Shown here: piece by piece, positions 22,501 to 29,016 of the stretch
How positions within the stretch are numbered: the first letter of the stretch is position 1
How the letters are laid out: each line of letters opens with the position of its first letter
Assembly (NCBI GenBank): GCA_044866075.1
Contig: JBIOTQ010000026.1
Location: forward strand, 1-31,499
Length of the DNA stretch: 31,499 bases
Direction: 5' to 3'
Source of the DNA: JBASRP01 sp044866075
GTDB lineage: Bacteria > Actinomycetota > AC-67
Notes under the pieces: model-generated
The model's input: the letters and a program-made list of their open reading frames with translations, nothing else
The model's database searches: none
What the model was told of the DNA's origin: nothing
Made by a program: the position numbers and the translations under genes

Positions 22501-23935
22501 GATCGAGAGCGGGCGGTTCCGCGAGGCCGGGGATCCGCTCGCGGATCTCGGAGGCGATCTGCGCGATGTCCGCCGCGCCCTGTGAGCCCATGACCGAGAC
22601 GATGCTGTCGGCATCGCGCTCGTGGATGTACGACCGGATCACCTGCACCCACGGCCAGTACGGCGGCGCACCCTCGCCCTCGTAGCACCGCCCGACGAGC
22701 ACCTGGGCGCCGCGCATCTTCGCCCAGGTCGAGAGCTCCTCCGTCATGCGCGTCTTGCCGATGCCCGGCTCGCCGACCAGGAGCATCAGACGTCCGTGCC
22801 CCGAAAGGGTGTCGTCCAGCGCGCCACGCAGCTCGTCCATCTCGCGCTCGCGCCCGACGAACACGCCGCCGGCGAGGCGGTCGAGCGGGTTCGCGCGCTC
22901 CTCGATCGTGGAAACGCGCGCCGTCCCGGCGGCGATCTGCCCGAGCATCTCGACGACCTCGGCCGCGCCCGACGGACGCCCATCGGGGTCCTTGGCGAGC
23001 AACGCGAGGATGAGCTTCTCGAGCGGCGGCGGAACGTCGGGCGCGTGCCACGAGGGCGCGACCGGCGCCGTGCCGATGTGCTGCGAGATCACCGCGACGG
23101 CCTCATCGCCGAGGAAAGGCGGCCGGCCGGTGACGGTCTCGTAGATCATCGCGCCGAGCGAGTACAGATCGCTGCGCGTGTCGGGTTGGCGCCCGAGGGC
23201 CTGTTCCGGCGCCATGTAAGCGACGGTGCCGAGCATCATCCCCTCCGCGGTGAGCCGCGACCGGTCGAGCGCGACGGCGAGCCCGAAATCCCCGAGCTTG
23301 GCCGTGCCGTCCTCGGTTAGCCAGACGTTCCCCGGCTTCACGTCGCGGTGGACGACTCCTCGTGCGTGCGCGTGCTCGAGAGCTTTCGCGACCTGGGTGG
23401 CGATGTCGACGGACCGCTCGACGCCGAGCCCGTGGCCGTCGGCCGCGCGCACGAGATCTTCGACCGACCCGCCGCTCATGTACTGGCAGACCAGGAACGT
23501 CGTGCCGTCCTGCTCGCCGATGTCGAAGACTGTGACGATGTTGGGATGGTCCCCGAGCCGAGCCATCGCTTGCGCCTCGCGCTTGACGCGCGCCATCCCG
23601 GCTTCGTCGAGCCCCTCGGTCTTGATCACGGCCATGGCGACGTCGCGATCGAGCGTCTCGTCGCGCGCCAGGAAGACGCGTTTGCGGCCGCCCTCGCCCA
23701 GGAAGCGCTGGATGCGATAGCGGCCTCCGCCCAGCCCGCTCGGGAGGCTGGTCGCGCGCGGTTCGGCGACCGAGGTCTCGGCGAGGCGGACGCCACAGCC
23801 ACGACAGAACTTGAGGTCCCGCGGGTTCGATCGTCCGCACGACGGACAGGGGCGTTCGGCGACGAGCGGGTCGCCGCAGCTCCCGCAGAAGGCGGCGTCG
23901 TCGGGGTTGGCGTCTCCGCAGGCCGGGCAGTTCAT
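19547..23935 (-). CDS. zinc ribbon, Ser/Thr kinase, STAND ATPase, TPR, adenylyl cyclase fusion
   Basis: This is a 1,462-residue signalling protein. Domains in order: double zinc ribbon (Cys3/6/17/20 and Cys30/33/44/47); protein kinase at about 73-335 with glycine loop GEGGRKRV (80-87), HRD (196-198), DFG (216-218) and APE; STAND/AAA ATPase with Walker A GEPGIGKT (388-395) and Walker B VIVLDDLHWAD (504-514); a long helical TPR region (about 680-1280); and a class III cyclase from about 1296. In the cyclase, metal Asp1305 and Asp1349, Lys1345 and Asp1401 (adenine specificity) and Asn1408 and Arg1412 are all present, so cAMP synthesis is predicted. The kinase has Ala102 where the beta-3 Lys is expected, with Lys85 in the glycine loop. 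No membrane segment is seen. TACACT lies 11 nt before the ATG. It is followed by the PIG-L gene. Confidence 0.92.
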   Translation of the reverse strand: MNCPACGDANPDDAAFCGSCGDPLVAERPCPSCGRSNPRDLKFCRGCGVRLAETSVAEPRATSLPSGLGGGRYRIQRFLGEGGRKRVFLARDETLDRDVAMAVIKTEGLDEAGMARVKREAQAMARLGDHPNIVTVFDIGEQDGTTFLVCQYMSGGSVEDLVRAADGHGLGVERSVDIATQVAKALEHAHARGVVHRDVKPGNVWLTEDGTAKLGDFGLAVALDRSRLTAEGMMLGTVAYMAPEQALGRQPDTRSDLYSLGAMIYETVTGRPPFLGDEAVAVISQHIGTAPVAPSWHAPDVPPPLEKLILALLAKDPDGRPSGAAEVVEMLGQIAAGTARVSTIEERANPLDRLAGGVFVGREREMDELRGALDDTLSGHGRLMLLVGEPGIGKTRMTEELSTWAKMRGAQVLVGRCYEGEGAPPYWPWVQVIRSYIHERDADSIVSVMGSQGAADIAQIASEIRERIPGLAEPPALDPEQARFRLFDSIAMFIRNGSKAQPLVIVLDDLHWADKPSLLLLQFLAREMRTSRLLILATYRDVELRRQHPLAQALAELTREQVSSRVVLRGLTEDDVARYIEMSSGMEPPPELVRAMHRETEGNPFFVAECVRLLVSEGRLERPAGGSWSISVPQSVREVVGRRLDQLSDSSNGLLQIASVVGREFTLGVVQAVTDLDPAAVTDAIEEAVGARVVGETPRSRDRYAFSHALIRETLYEEIPTTRRVGLHRRIGEVLEMLYKDAPEPHMAELAYHFLEASPGGDVGKAVSYSERAAERALSQLAYEEATKHYRMALEALELAPGDPARRCKLLLELGEANRRAGDVESARAAFFEAADLARTTGDARLLAAAAIGLRAGAGFGFIDERRAAILDEALRAIGEEDLALRSRLCGELARTLYFGDQARVRTLADQAVAAAEASEDPAALAEALSTRAYVLWSSDPPEVRLEAGDRIVDLAREISDKELLLDGLMWRIIALTELPDMHRANAAVEDYARVAEESRIPRYLLYALSRKATMAAIAGRFEEFDRYTREAYEIGLRAQEPDAIQVYNSQMLLPAIQRGDKDKLREFLDNLAAYAPQYAQRVVWFPLIAAYAQFHLGDRDAALGLLDEATVEGLAGMFRQGLVVNMMLAIAAHLTIALDRTELVPEIAEALKRQEHRNIIGGGAVNAFGAGAYYLGLLDAGAGRLDEAVERFAAATRIHARMGARPFLAQSLTEMADVRIRRRGPGDLDQAGRDLDRALEIARELGMSPLAERALALRFEARGAAIPTDVRSSIDRVEQAVEREQPDLRSHAAPDGTVTLLFSDIEGSTAMNERLGDRRWIELLRTHNAIVREQVKAQGGYEVKSQGDGFMLAFSSARRALTCAIDIQRALATHAEKEPEDSVRVRIGLHTGEAIVDAGDFYGRHVNLAARIGGAANGGEILVSSLLRELTASSGEFTFDDGRDVELKGLAGTHRVYAVLW

Positions 23936-23946
23936 CTCGGAAGGCG

Positions 23947-23952
23947 AGTGTA
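23947..23952 (-). promoter_or_regulatory. TANNNT -10 box (kinase-cyclase gene)
   Basis: TACACT on the minus strand ends 11 nt before ATG 23935. It lies just downstream of a terminator hairpin, so the big gene probably has its own transcript with a leader of about 4 nt. Confidence 0.45.
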
Positions 23953-23961
23953 ACGGTCCAA

Positions 23962-23998
23962 ACGAGGACGGGGAGCCCGTCGGGCTCCCCGTTCTCGT
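23962..23998 (-). terminator. long terminator hairpin after the thrombospondin-repeat gene
   Basis: A 17-bp stem with one G-T wobble and a 3-nt loop is formed by ACGAGGACGGGGAGCCC and its complement. On the minus strand it is followed by a short TTT. It lies 18 nt past the stop of the thrombospondin-repeat gene and before the kinase-cyclase promoter, so it insulates the two. Confidence 0.75.
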
Positions 23999-24016
23999 CT
24001 GGCTACCTGAGATGAC

Positions 24017-24763
24017 CTAGAGGTCGGCTTCGGTCGTTTCGTCGATCAGCAGGTCGACGAGGCACGACACTTCATCGGTTACGGGTTCGAGAGGCGTCCC
24101 GTCACCGCCGTCGTGGATCGCCCCGCTGAGCGGGCCGTTCGCTTCCGGATCCTCGGTCAGCGGCGGGACCTGCAGACCGCCGTCCCACAGCTGCTGAGCG
24201 ATGGTGTCCGGGCCGAGAATGCCCGGGTCGCCGGCGTCGCCCGTGCAGACGTTCACCGCAGCGGTCTCGCACGTGTCGCCGGTGCCGTCACCGTCGGTGT
24301 CTTCCTGCCCCGGGTTCGGAGTCGTCGGGCAGTTGTCCTCGGAGTCGGGGATGCCGTCGCCGTCGGTGTCCGTCGGAGCGGGCGTGTCGCACGCGTCGCC
24401 GACGCCATCGCCGTCAGCATCTTCCTGCCCCGGGTTCGCAACGTTCGGGCAGTTGTCCTCGGAGTCGGGGATACCGTCGCCGTCGGTGTCCGTCGGCGGG
24501 GCCTCATCACATGCGTCGCCGATCCCGTCGCCGTCGGTGTCCTTCTGGTCCGGGTTGGGGACCGTCGGACAGTTGTCGTCCCGGTTGTTGATGCCGTCGT
24601 CGTCCGAGTCGCAGTTCGGGTTCTTGAACCCCGGACTCCCCGGTACGGGGTTCTTGCATCCTTCTGGTTCGGTCTTCGCGAGCGCTCCGTGGAGCGTGAA
24701 GATCGCGAGGATCGTGACCAGGAGGATGATGAGAACACTTGCGAGAGCAGACCTTCTTCGCAT
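24017..24763 (-). CDS. exported thrombospondin type 3 repeat protein
   Basis: This 248-residue exported protein has an N-terminal basic-hydrophobic segment (residues 1-29, ending HGALA) that is a signal peptide or membrane anchor. Residues about 50-170 are calcium-binding thrombospondin type 3 repeats: three 40-residue units, each with a DxDxDGxxD loop ending in D-N-C-P, a P-N-P/A-N-P turn, and a second DxDGDGxGD loop. Cysteines in each unit probably pair as in metazoan and bacterial TSP3 modules. The C-terminal 75 residues, with two further Cys, are not recognised. It is predicted to act outside the cell as a calcium-stabilised rod or surface protein. The start is ATG 24763 with GAGGGGG 5 nt upstream. 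A terminator follows. Confidence 0.85.
   Translation of the reverse strand: MRRRSALASVLIILLVTILAIFTLHGALAKTEPEGCKNPVPGSPGFKNPNCDSDDDGINNRDDNCPTVPNPDQKDTDGDGIGDACDEAPPTDTDGDGIPDSEDNCPNVANPGQEDADGDGVGDACDTPAPTDTDGDGIPDSEDNCPTTPNPGQEDTDGDGTGDTCETAAVNVCTGDAGDPGILGPDTIAQQLWDGGLQVPPLTEDPEANGPLSGAIHDGGDGTPLEPVTDEVSCLVDLLIDETTEADL
24257..24616 (-). repeat. three tandem 120-bp coding repeats
   Basis: Three consecutive units with a 120-bp period encode the thrombospondin type 3 modules. Two of them are nearly identical over about 80 bp (for example 24326-24380 and 24446-24500). The third, at the N-terminal end of the protein, has diverged. The unit length is a multiple of three, so gain or loss of a unit would keep the frame. 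Confidence 0.8.
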
Positions 24764-24870
24764 CGATTCCCCCTCGATTGATCCGGTATCTCTTCACCGC
24801 CCGAGGAAAGCGACCACCCCCTTCGGCGCGCGAGCGGTGTCCGGCCAAGACCGGTAACGGCGCATTATTC

Positions 24871-24885
24871 ATCACTTGAAGTGAT
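24871..24885. promoter_or_regulatory. 15-bp perfect palindrome, possible operator
   Basis: ATCACTTGAAGTGAT is a perfect 7+1+7 palindrome in an A/T-rich island inside the 180-nt gap between the LAATG protein gene and the thrombospondin-repeat gene. It lies about 108 nt upstream of the latter's start. A dimeric regulator could bind here. The rest of the gap holds no gene. Confidence 0.5.
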
Positions 24886-24943
24886 ATGCGATAGACGCTG
24901 CGCGCTGTTTTCCGGCTTTGTCGTAAAGAAGCGAAGCAGGCGA

Positions 24944-26020
24944 CTACCGCGAGGCGCGCAGCCGGCCGAAACACGCAACAGCCAGCGCGACCAGAAGCCA
25001 CGCTGCCGTCGGAGTACCGAGGCCGGTCGCCGCCAGGCTCCTGCGGGTCTGCTTCGCCCGTTTGACCTGCGGCGATGGTGCGGAGCGCTTGGGTTCGGCC
25101 TTGGTCGTCGGCGCTCGAGGCGCGGAGGGAGCGAAGAGCGTCCAGCGGTCCCCGACGGGTGCATACGCCCCCACGACGGCGGTCGAGGGGTCGAGCCTGG
25201 CTCCGACGCCGGTCCAAGACCAGGACCATGCCCCTGCCGGGCCGACGAAAGAAAGGTCGCCGCTGCCGAAGTTGGTCGGGATCGGAACGGGCAGGCCCGG
25301 CGCTCCGTGGAGCGAGTAGTTGTTGAGCTCGCCCGAACCGTGACGCCCGTCCGGTGACGCCCACTCGATCGTGCAGCGCACGCACTGATCGAAAACCACC
25401 CCGCCGACGAGGCCGCCGGCCACGGATCTCTGAAGGCTCGACGTGCCCGCCGAGGCCACCGAGGCGTCGACCGCGATCCCGCTCATCCCCGGAGCTGCCG
25501 CGTAGATGGCGCTCGTTCCGGCGCCCGTCGAGACGTCCGGCGAATCGCCTCCCTTGACCTCGTAGCGGTCGATGACCCCGTTCGCGACGAACACGATGAG
25601 CGCGAAGCGCGAGCCTGGCGGGGCTCCGATGATACCCCCGCTCACGCTGAATCCCAGGGTGTCGTCGGCCGCCGGCGTGATCTCGATGTCGATGGCGCCG
25701 GCGTCGTCGGTGGTTCGGAAGTGGAGCCCGCCGTTCCCGAGGTCGAAGACATCGACGAGCGGGGCCGGCCCGGCGATGAAGCCGCTTCCGAACAGCAGCG
25801 GTCCCGCGCCGTTGCTACGAGCGACACCTCTGATCTCGACGGAGGAGCCGCCGTCCCCGCCGATATTGAAGCTTCCGCCGCCCGATCCGGTCTGTGGTTG
25901 AGCCTGTGCGCGGAACGTCCCCGCCGCGAGCACCCAGTCGATCGGCGCCGCACGCGATAGGGTGGGCACGGCCGCAACGGCCGCGACGACGGCCGCCACC
26001 AGTCCCCTCTGGAAACGCAT
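24944..26020 (-). CDS. secreted surface protein with LAATG sortase-type anchor
   Basis: This 358-residue surface protein has a signal peptide at residues 1-25 (MRFQRG, hydrophobic core, SRAAP). The mature part (about 26-290) is rich in Gly, Ala and Ser with beta-strand character and matches no family I can name. A basic Pro/Lys/Arg stalk (about 300-328) leads to LAATG (329-333), a hydrophobic segment (334-353) and an RLRASR tail. That is the three-part cell-wall sorting signal in the LAXTG form recognised by class E sortases of high-GC actinobacteria. No sortase gene is in the window. The start is ATG 26020 with GGAG 7 nt upstream; the open frame further upstream is antisense to the SDR gene. 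It diverges from that gene. Confidence 0.8.
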   Translation of the reverse strand: MRFQRGLVAAVVAAVAAVPTLSRAAPIDWVLAAGTFRAQAQPQTGSGGGSFNIGGDGGSSVEIRGVARSNGAGPLLFGSGFIAGPAPLVDVFDLGNGGLHFRTTDDAGAIDIEITPAADDTLGFSVSGGIIGAPPGSRFALIVFVANGVIDRYEVKGGDSPDVSTGAGTSAIYAAAPGMSGIAVDASVASAGTSSLQRSVAGGLVGGVVFDQCVRCTIEWASPDGRHGSGELNNYSLHGAPGLPVPIPTNFGSGDLSFVGPAGAWSWSWTGVGARLDPSTAVVGAYAPVGDRWTLFAPSAPRAPTTKAEPKRSAPSPQVKRAKQTRRSLAATGLGTPTAAWLLVALAVACFGRLRASR

Positions 26021-26147
26021 CCCCTCGCTCCGCTGCCAGAGGTTCGCCGTGCTCGCGACGGTTCCTCCTGAACCACGGTTCGCCGCGCATGCCGTGCGGG
26101 TGCAAGGTGCGCTTTCCGCTCGCGGTCGTGTAGAAGTTGGTCCGCTA

Positions 26148-26954
26148 ATGGCCGTCCTCGATCGATTCGATCTCTCGGGCAAGGTGGCGGTCATCACCGG
26201 CGCCGGCAAGGGCATCGGCGCGGCGATCGCGATCGCCTTCGCGGAGGCCGGCGCCGACGTCGCTCTGCTCGCGCGCACCGTCGCGGACCTCGAGGGGGTG
26301 GCCGAGCAGGTTCGCAACCGCGGCCGTCGCGCGGCCGTCATCCCGACCGACGTGATCGAGCTGGGTCAGCTCGAACCGGCGGTGACGCGAACCGTCGAGG
26401 AGCTCGGCGGCGTGGACATCCTCGTCAACAACGCCGGCGGCGCGGTCCCCGCCCCGTTCATGGACACGCGGGCGGAGCACATGGAGTGGGCGTTCCACTT
26501 CAACGTCTCCTCCCCCGTCGAGCTCACCCGCCTGTGCGTGCCGCACATGCTCGAACGCGACGGCGGCGCCGTTCTCAACATCGGCTCGATGGCGGGCGCG
26601 CACACGTCGCGCGGATACCTCGCGTACGGGACGGCGAAGGCGGCCTTCGCACACGCAACGAAGCTGATGGCGTCCGACCTCGCCCCACGCATCCGCGTGA
26701 ACGCGATCCTGCCCGGCGCCGTCGAGACCTGGGCGCTCAACTGGTACCTCGGTTACATGGACGACCAGGGAACGCCGGTGCGCGACACGATGGTCGAGCG
26801 GACGCTCCTTCAGCGCAACGGCACGCCGGAGGACGTCGCCGCGGCCGCGCTCTACCTGTGCAGCGATGCGTCGTCGTGGGTGACGGGCAAGCTCATCGAA
26901 GTCGACGGCGGTTGGACGTTCGAGCTCCTGCCGCGCCGGATCGCCGACCTGTAA
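26148..26954 (+). CDS. SDR family oxidoreductase
   Basis: This 268-residue classical short-chain dehydrogenase/reductase binds NAD(P) at TGAGKGIG (residues 17-24), with NNAG at 94-97. The catalytic set is Asn119, Ser147, Tyr160 and Lys164 (YGTAK). The C-terminal EVDGGW segment is also typical. Arg43 after beta-2 (LLART) suggests NADP preference, though weakly. The substrate is unknown; 7-alpha-hydroxysteroid and 3-oxoacyl-ACP reductases are both close in pattern. The start is ATG 26148. No Shine-Dalgarno is present, and a weak TAGAAG box lies 11 nt upstream. It diverges from the LAATG protein gene across 127 nt and ends before a hairpin. Confidence 0.92.
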   Translation: MAVLDRFDLSGKVAVITGAGKGIGAAIAIAFAEAGADVALLARTVADLEGVAEQVRNRGRRAAVIPTDVIELGQLEPAVTRTVEELGGVDILVNNAGGAVPAPFMDTRAEHMEWAFHFNVSSPVELTRLCVPHMLERDGGAVLNIGSMAGAHTSRGYLAYGTAKAAFAHATKLMASDLAPRIRVNAILPGAVETWALNWYLGYMDDQGTPVRDTMVERTLLQRNGTPEDVAAAALYLCSDASSWVTGKLIEVDGGWTFELLPRRIADL

Positions 26955-26977
26955 CGAGGCCGACTCGCAGCCCATCT

Positions 26978-27001
26978 TCGCGATCCCAGCAGGAATCGCG
27001 A
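26978..27001 (+). terminator. candidate terminator after the SDR gene
   Basis: TCGCGAT and ATCGCGA form a 7-bp stem; two further G-C pairs close inside after one mismatch. TGTTTC follows. It is 23 nt after the SDR stop. Confidence 0.5.
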
Positions 27002-27066
27002 TGTTTCGGGCGAATTGTCGAGATTACCCGGGTTGGTCGCTGGGGCCTCGGACCAGGGAGGGCACC

Positions 27067-27615
27067 ATGGATCTCTCGAAGGGCATCGGGTGGTCGGCGG
27101 TTGTGGTCGTGATGTCCTTAGCCCTGGTCGCCGGGCTAGCCGCCCCCGCCGCAGGCGAGGTGACCTTTCCGCTCCTGGTCTGCGAGGCGAACGGAGCGGT
27201 GGCCGTGGTGCCCGGGCCCCCGGGGCCGGCCGCGAACACCTGGTCTATCACGGCGAAAGGCCTGTGCCAGGGCGACAACACCGGGACGCACTTCGCGGAC
27301 ATCTCTGGAACCGGAACCTCGGCCACGCTCGGACTCTGCGACGAGACCGGCGTCGTGATGCACCTTGAGATCGCGGTCACCATCACGTTGACGAGTTTCT
27401 CGACGGGCCTGACCCGAGTGCTCACCGAAATGTGGTCGGCGCCGTTGACGACGTTCCCGGTCGCAACGCCCTACCTCATCACCGACGGCGGGTTGGTCAG
27501 CGACGCCGACTTCGTGGGTGGCGGAACGATACTCACCCGCATCGGTGGGATGTGCCCTCCGCTGGGGAATCCCGCCGCCAAGATCGCGTGGTCGCGAATC
27601 CTGGCCGGCGCCTAG
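27067..27615 (+). CDS. small secreted protein, unknown function
   Basis: This 182-residue protein has a clear signal peptide (residues 1-30: MDLSKG, a Val/Leu-rich core and APAAGEV at the cleavage region). The mature domain is beta-rich with four cysteines (VCEANG, GLCQGDN, GLCDETG, GMCPPLG) that could form two disulfides. I do not recognise a family. The start is ATG 27067 with AGGGAGG at 27055-27061. It lies between a terminator candidate and the convergent lipoprotein gene, so it is probably a single-gene transcript. Confidence 0.75.
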   Translation: MDLSKGIGWSAVVVVMSLALVAGLAAPAAGEVTFPLLVCEANGAVAVVPGPPGPAANTWSITAKGLCQGDNTGTHFADISGTGTSATLGLCDETGVVMHLEIAVTITLTSFSTGLTRVLTEMWSAPLTTFPVATPYLITDGGLVSDADFVGGGTILTRIGGMCPPLGNPAAKIAWSRILAGA

Positions 27616-27655
27616 AACAACCACTCGCCCACACGCAGGCGTCCGCGCTGCCGGC

Positions 27656-28243
27656 TCAGGGACATCGCGACGCGGCGGAGACGACGAAGAACGTCGGACC
27701 GTCGTAGCCGAAGTTCTCGCCGTCGCCGACGACGACGTCGACGCGCGCCGGTCCGACCGGAGCGTCGACGCGCACGTCCCACGAGTCGGAGTAGCGTCCG
27801 TCGCCGTCGCTCATGCCTCCGTCGCTGCCCCCGTACCCGTGTCCGTACGGCGGGGGCGCGCCGCCTTTCGTTCCCGCGTACACGGCGTGATAGATGACCG
27901 CGGCATTGGGCACCGTGCGGACGACGATGGTGGCGGTGCCGCCGCGGACGACGCAGGACGGACGCACGGTCGCGTCCACCGCAACCTTCGACTCCCAGGG
28001 GAACGCGACCGGGGCGGGACTCTCTCCGGGCCGGCCGCCGGTACTCGGCGTGACGTGGACGATGCCGGGAGTAAAGGTCGGAGCACCCGGAGGCGTCGTG
28101 TGGAGCGCGGTCGCCTCCGTGCTCGGCACACCGTTCGTGGCGGACGCGGATGGACGCTCCTTCCCGGAGGCGCCGCACGCCGATAGGGCCATCCCGGCGG
28201 CCAGTCCGAGCGCCGCGAGCCGCGGCGCGCGACGGCTCTTCAT
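27656..28243 (-). CDS. small lipoprotein coupled to the Liv transporter
   Basis: This 195-residue lipoprotein has a lipobox LSAC (residues 20-23) after a basic, hydrophobic signal, so Cys23 is the lipidation site. A Ser/Thr/Pro-rich linker (25-75) leads to a beta-rich domain (about 80-195) with two Cys and a Gly/Asp/Tyr-rich loop near PYGHGYGGSDGG. It is too short for a Liv-type substrate-binding protein and matches no family I know. Its ATG overlaps the livF stop as ATGA, so it is translated with the transporter. It could be an accessory surface factor (inference). The convergent secreted-protein gene ends 40 nt away. Confidence 0.78.
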   Translation of the reverse strand: MKSRRAPRLAALGLAAGMALSACGASGKERPSASATNGVPSTEATALHTTPPGAPTFTPGIVHVTPSTGGRPGESPAPVAFPWESKVAVDATVRPSCVVRGGTATIVVRTVPNAAVIYHAVYAGTKGGAPPPYGHGYGGSDGGMSDGDGRYSDSWDVRVDAPVGPARVDVVVGDGENFGYDGPTFFVVSAASRCP

Positions 28244-29013
28244 CGACGCCTCTGGGATCGGGCGCTCCGGGCCCGCGGAGCCGGGGCGGCCTTCATCTCT
28301 TGCTCCATCTCACCAAGATAGGCCGCCATCAGCTTGGGCGAGGCCAGAAGATCTCGACTGGGCCCCTCGATCACCACCTCGCCCTTCGCGAGCACGTACG
28401 CGCGCGCGGTGTGGGTGAGCGCCAGATGCACGAACTGCTCTACGAGCAGTACGGCGGTGCCCGCGCGGTTCACTTGCTCGAGCGCTTCGAACAACGCAGA
28501 CACCACGATCGGCGCGAGCCCGAGCGACACCTCGTCGACCAGAAGGAGTCGCGGGCTCGACATGAGCGCGCGACCGACCGCGAGCATCTGCTGCTCCCCA
28601 CCGGAGAGTGTGCCCGCGGCCTGCCCCGCGCGTTCCTCCAGCCTCCGGAACAACCCGTACACCCGCGCCAGGTTACGCTCGAAGCCGACCCTGTCCTTGC
28701 GTCGCGACCAGTATCCGAGCCGGAGGTTCTCAAGGACGGTCAGGTCGGGGAACAGCTCGCGGCCCTCGGGGAGATGAGCGACGCCGAGACGTACCATTTC
28801 TTGCGCGGCGCGACCGGTTACATCGCGTCCGTCGATCCGGACGCAGCCGCGGGTGGGCGCCAGCAGCCCCGAGATCGTTCGCAGCGTCGTCGTCTTGCCC
28901 GCGCCGTTGACGCCGAGGAGCGCCACCATCTCGCCGGCCGCGACGCTCAGGCTGACGCCGAATAATGCCTGAACCGGTCCGTAATGCACCTCGATCCCTT
29001 CGACTTCGAGCAT
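28240..29013 (-). CDS. livF: branched-chain amino acid type ABC transporter ATP-binding protein LivF
   Basis: This 257-residue ATPase subunit belongs to a Liv/HAAT-type importer for branched-chain amino acids or related compounds such as urea or amides. Walker A is GVNGAGKT (residues 34-41), signature TLSGGEQQ, Walker B LLLVDE and the switch His region LLVEQFVH. LivF-typical segments are HLPEGRELFPDLTVLENL and SLGLAPIVV. The common DEPS after Walker B reads DEVS here. The start is ATG 29013, 3 nt after the LivG stop. A basic C-terminal tail ends the protein. The true substrate cannot be told from this subunit. Confidence 0.93.
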   Translation of the reverse strand: MLEVEGIEVHYGPVQALFGVSLSVAAGEMVALLGVNGAGKTTTLRTISGLLAPTRGCVRIDGRDVTGRAAQEMVRLGVAHLPEGRELFPDLTVLENLRLGYWSRRKDRVGFERNLARVYGLFRRLEERAGQAAGTLSGGEQQMLAVGRALMSSPRLLLVDEVSLGLAPIVVSALFEALEQVNRAGTAVLLVEQFVHLALTHTARAYVLAKGEVVIEGPSRDLLASPKLMAAYLGEMEQEMKAAPAPRARSARSQRRR

Positions 29014-29016
29014 CGG

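Noticed and set aside
19571..22585. Open frame of about 1,000 codons on the plus strand opposite the kinase-cyclase gene
   Set aside because: Its translation is Arg/Gly/Val-rich and matches no family. It is the GC-rich shadow of the conserved minus-strand gene.
24257..24616. Regularly spaced repeats as a possible CRISPR array
   Set aside because: The units are 120 bp, contiguous without spacers, and encode thrombospondin type 3 modules.
26021..26341. N-terminal extension of the LAATG protein into the SDR gene
   Set aside because: The signal peptide begins at ATG 26020 with a ribosome site; the extension lies antisense to the SDR cofactor-binding motif.
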